From an uncultured Christensenella sp. (GTDB lineage: Bacteria > Bacillota > Clostridia > Christensenellales > Borkfalkiaceae), in the NCBI GenBank assembly GCA_910585705.1, contig CAJUER010000001.1, positions 918,840 through 982,839 of the forward strand: a stretch of DNA of 64,000 nucleotides. The letters are read 5' to 3'. This document shows, piece by piece, positions 62,552 to 64,000 of the stretch (position 1 is its first letter; the number at the start of each line of letters is the position of its first letter). Position numbers and translations under genes: made by a program. A model generated the notes under the pieces. It was given only the letters and a program-made list of their open reading frames with translations, was not told the origin of the DNA and ran no database searches.

Positions 62552-63940
62552 TTATTTTGAAACGTGTCCTTTTTCACGCAATACGGAAGCAATTTCTTCC
62601 GCGTAATTTTTGCAAAGTTCCTCGCTTTCGGCTTCCACCATTATCCTTATCAGCGGCTCCGTACCCGAAGCCCTGTAAAGTATTCTGCCCGCGCCGTTCA
62701 GCCTGTCCTCCGCGAGCTTGACCGCGCCGAGAACGTCCGCATCGCTTTGCGCTTTATTCTTATCCTTTACCCTTATGTTGAGAAGGTACTGCGGATAAAT
62801 TTTCATCGGCTCGACAAGCTTTGCGAGCGTTGTCTTTTTCGCCATTATAACTTCCATAACTTTAAGGCTTGTCAATATGCCGTCGCCGGTAGTAGCGTAT
62901 TTAGAAAATATGACGTGCCCAGACTGTTCGCCGCCCAGCCTGCAACCGTGTTCGCTCATATATTCGTAAACGAACTTATCGCCGACGGGCGTTTTCGCAT
63001 AATCTATGCCTGCGCGTTCCAACGCCTTGTAAAGTCCGAAATTAGACATTACCGTCGTTACTACGGTGTTGTTGACAAGTTTGTCGCGTTCCTTCATATA
63101 AAGCCCGTAAAGGTAAATAATCTGGTCGCCGTTCACGATGTTGCCGTCGCCGTCTACGCAAAGGCATCTGTCCGCGTCGCCGTCGTAGGCAAAGCCGACG
63201 TCAAGCCCCTTTTCCTTTACAAGCCTGCACAGCCCGTCCATATGCGTAGAGCCTGCGTTTTCGTTTATATTCAATCCGTCAGGCTCGGCGTTGATAACGT
63301 AAGTCGTCGCTCCGAGCGCCTCGAACACGGATTTCGCAATGTTCCAGCTACTGCCGTTCGCACAGTCGAGTCCTACCCTCATTCCGCGAAACGAATACAT
63401 TCCCAGCGAAATAAGATAACCTATATATCTGTTTCTGCCCGAAGAATAATCAACCGTTCTGCCTATGTTTTCACGGACGGCGTAAGGAAGCTCCTTCCAC
63501 TTTTTGCCGAAAACTTTAAGCTTACCGTCTATAAAGTCCTCGATAAGTTCAATGGTTTGCTCTTCCATTTTTTCGCCGTGAGAATTTAAAAGCTTTATTC
63601 CGTTGTCGTAGAACGGGTTATGGCTTGCGGAAATCATTATTCCGCAGTCGAAGCCGTCCACGCGCGTAACGTATGCCACCGAAGGCGTGGTTGTAACGTG
63701 AAGCATATACGCGTCCGCGCCCGAAGCCGTAAGCCCCGAAATCAGTGTATACTCGAACATATAACTCGAACGGCGCGTATCCTTGCCGATAACTATTTTC
63801 GGCGGTTCGCCGTCGCCTGCGCGTTTTTTAAGTTCGCCGAAGTACCAGCCTATGAACCTGCCTACCTTGTAAGCGTGTTCGGCTGTCAGCGTAGCGTTCG
63901 CTTCGCCGCGAAATCCGTCCGTACCGAAATACTTTCCCAT
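62552..63940 (-). CDS. glmM: phosphoglucosamine mutase
   Basis: 462 residues. Interconverts glucosamine-6- and -1-phosphate for UDP-GlcNAc and peptidoglycan. MGKYFGTDGFRGEAN start, catalytic serine in ISASHNPFYDNG, metal loop AYDGDADRC, sugar loop GGEQSGH and phosphate loop RASGTEPLIR. AAAAGG before the ATG. Overlaps no neighbour; upstream gene ends seven bases away. Confidence 0.96.
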   Translation of the reverse strand: MGKYFGTDGFRGEANATLTAEHAYKVGRFIGWYFGELKKRAGDGEPPKIVIGKDTRRSSYMFEYTLISGLTASGADAYMLHVTTTPSVAYVTRVDGFDCGIMISASHNPFYDNGIKLLNSHGEKMEEQTIELIEDFIDGKLKVFGKKWKELPYAVRENIGRTVDYSSGRNRYIGYLISLGMYSFRGMRVGLDCANGSSWNIAKSVFEALGATTYVINAEPDGLNINENAGSTHMDGLCRLVKEKGLDVGFAYDGDADRCLCVDGDGNIVNGDQIIYLYGLYMKERDKLVNNTVVTTVMSNFGLYKALERAGIDYAKTPVGDKFVYEYMSEHGCRLGGEQSGHVIFSKYATTGDGILTSLKVMEVIMAKKTTLAKLVEPMKIYPQYLLNIRVKDKNKAQSDADVLGAVKLAEDRLNGAGRILYRASGTEPLIRIMVEAESEELCKNYAEEIASVLREKGHVSK

Positions 63941-63946
63941 GTTTTT

Positions 63947-64000
63947 TTACCTTTTCTTATCCGCAACTATTCCGCCCGTCTTGTAAATGCTGTTTGCGGG
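63947..64000 (-). CDS. C-terminal end of an upstream gene (partial)
   Basis: The last 17 codons before a TAA read PANSIYKTGGIVADKKR. It ends seven bases before the glmM start, so the two are in one operon. In many Bacillota the gene before glmM is cdaR (YbbR), but this fragment is too short to identify. Confidence 0.5.
   Translation of the reverse strand, partial: PANSIYKTGGIVADKKR

Overview
The window is a chromosomal segment of a spore-forming, diaminopimelate-type Clostridia (Bacillota), probably an uncultured gut lineage. The evidence is spoIVA, dapF, a type III glutamine synthetase, RNase J with a YrrM/U32 tRNA-modification pair, sigma-A promoters (TTGACA-N17-TATAAT) and strong AGGAGG-type ribosome sites. 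Most genes lie on the minus strand.

Layout. 1-33.7 kb is core genome: pyrG (partial), dapF, purA, two tandem double-HTH regulators, a ClC antiporter, glnN, dinB, the rnj-trmR-trhP-aroA operon, a 1,173-residue coiled-coil repeat protein, spoIVA, a helical-protein/patatin pair joined by a probable -1 frameshift, a sugar-polymer/ester hydrolysis operon (GH3, SGNH, two alpha/beta hydrolases, ATP-grasp), tcdA, hpt and tilS. At 33.8-34.1 kb is a tRNA-fMet/Met/Glu operon. From 34.1 to 45.0 kb an AT-rich island sits between imperfect direct repeats of the tRNA-Glu 3' end. It carries a dead IS3 transposase, a RecQ-nuclease module with an unknown partner, a glycosyltransferase facing a nuclease-STAND NTPase (Avs-like), and a tyrosine recombinase at the right end. 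The glycosyltransferase and STAND genes are convergent, and each starts inside one arm of a perfect 39-bp inverted repeat. The arrangement looks like an invertible cassette in which one outside promoter can drive either gene.

45.6-52.8 kb has a secreted transglutaminase-like surface protein and a lipoprotein/hybrid-histidine-kinase pair. 52.9-57.1 kb holds the most unusual locus: a reverse transcriptase of the diversity-generating retroelement (DGR) type, an Avd-like four-helix protein, and a tandem array of seven ~375-bp units. Read on the minus strand, six units have a TATAAT promoter with a 17-bp spacer; all seven carry a ~96-nt variable segment that reads as the variable end of a C-type-lectin-like protein (WLRSG...VRPAL), a covarying RNA scaffold and a T-rich terminator. 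Differences between related variable segments fall mainly at adenines, the DGR signature, and variable segments appear shuffled among scaffold types. I interpret this as a multi-template DGR: an array of separately transcribed template RNAs served by one RT/Avd. No target gene lies in the window.

57.2-64 kb is envelope biosynthesis: an O-antigen-ligase-like protein, a CapD-like dehydratase, glmS and glmM.

A genome-level oddity: dinB, tcdA and tilS have their -10 box exactly six bases before the ATG and no ribosome site, so they are probably leaderless.
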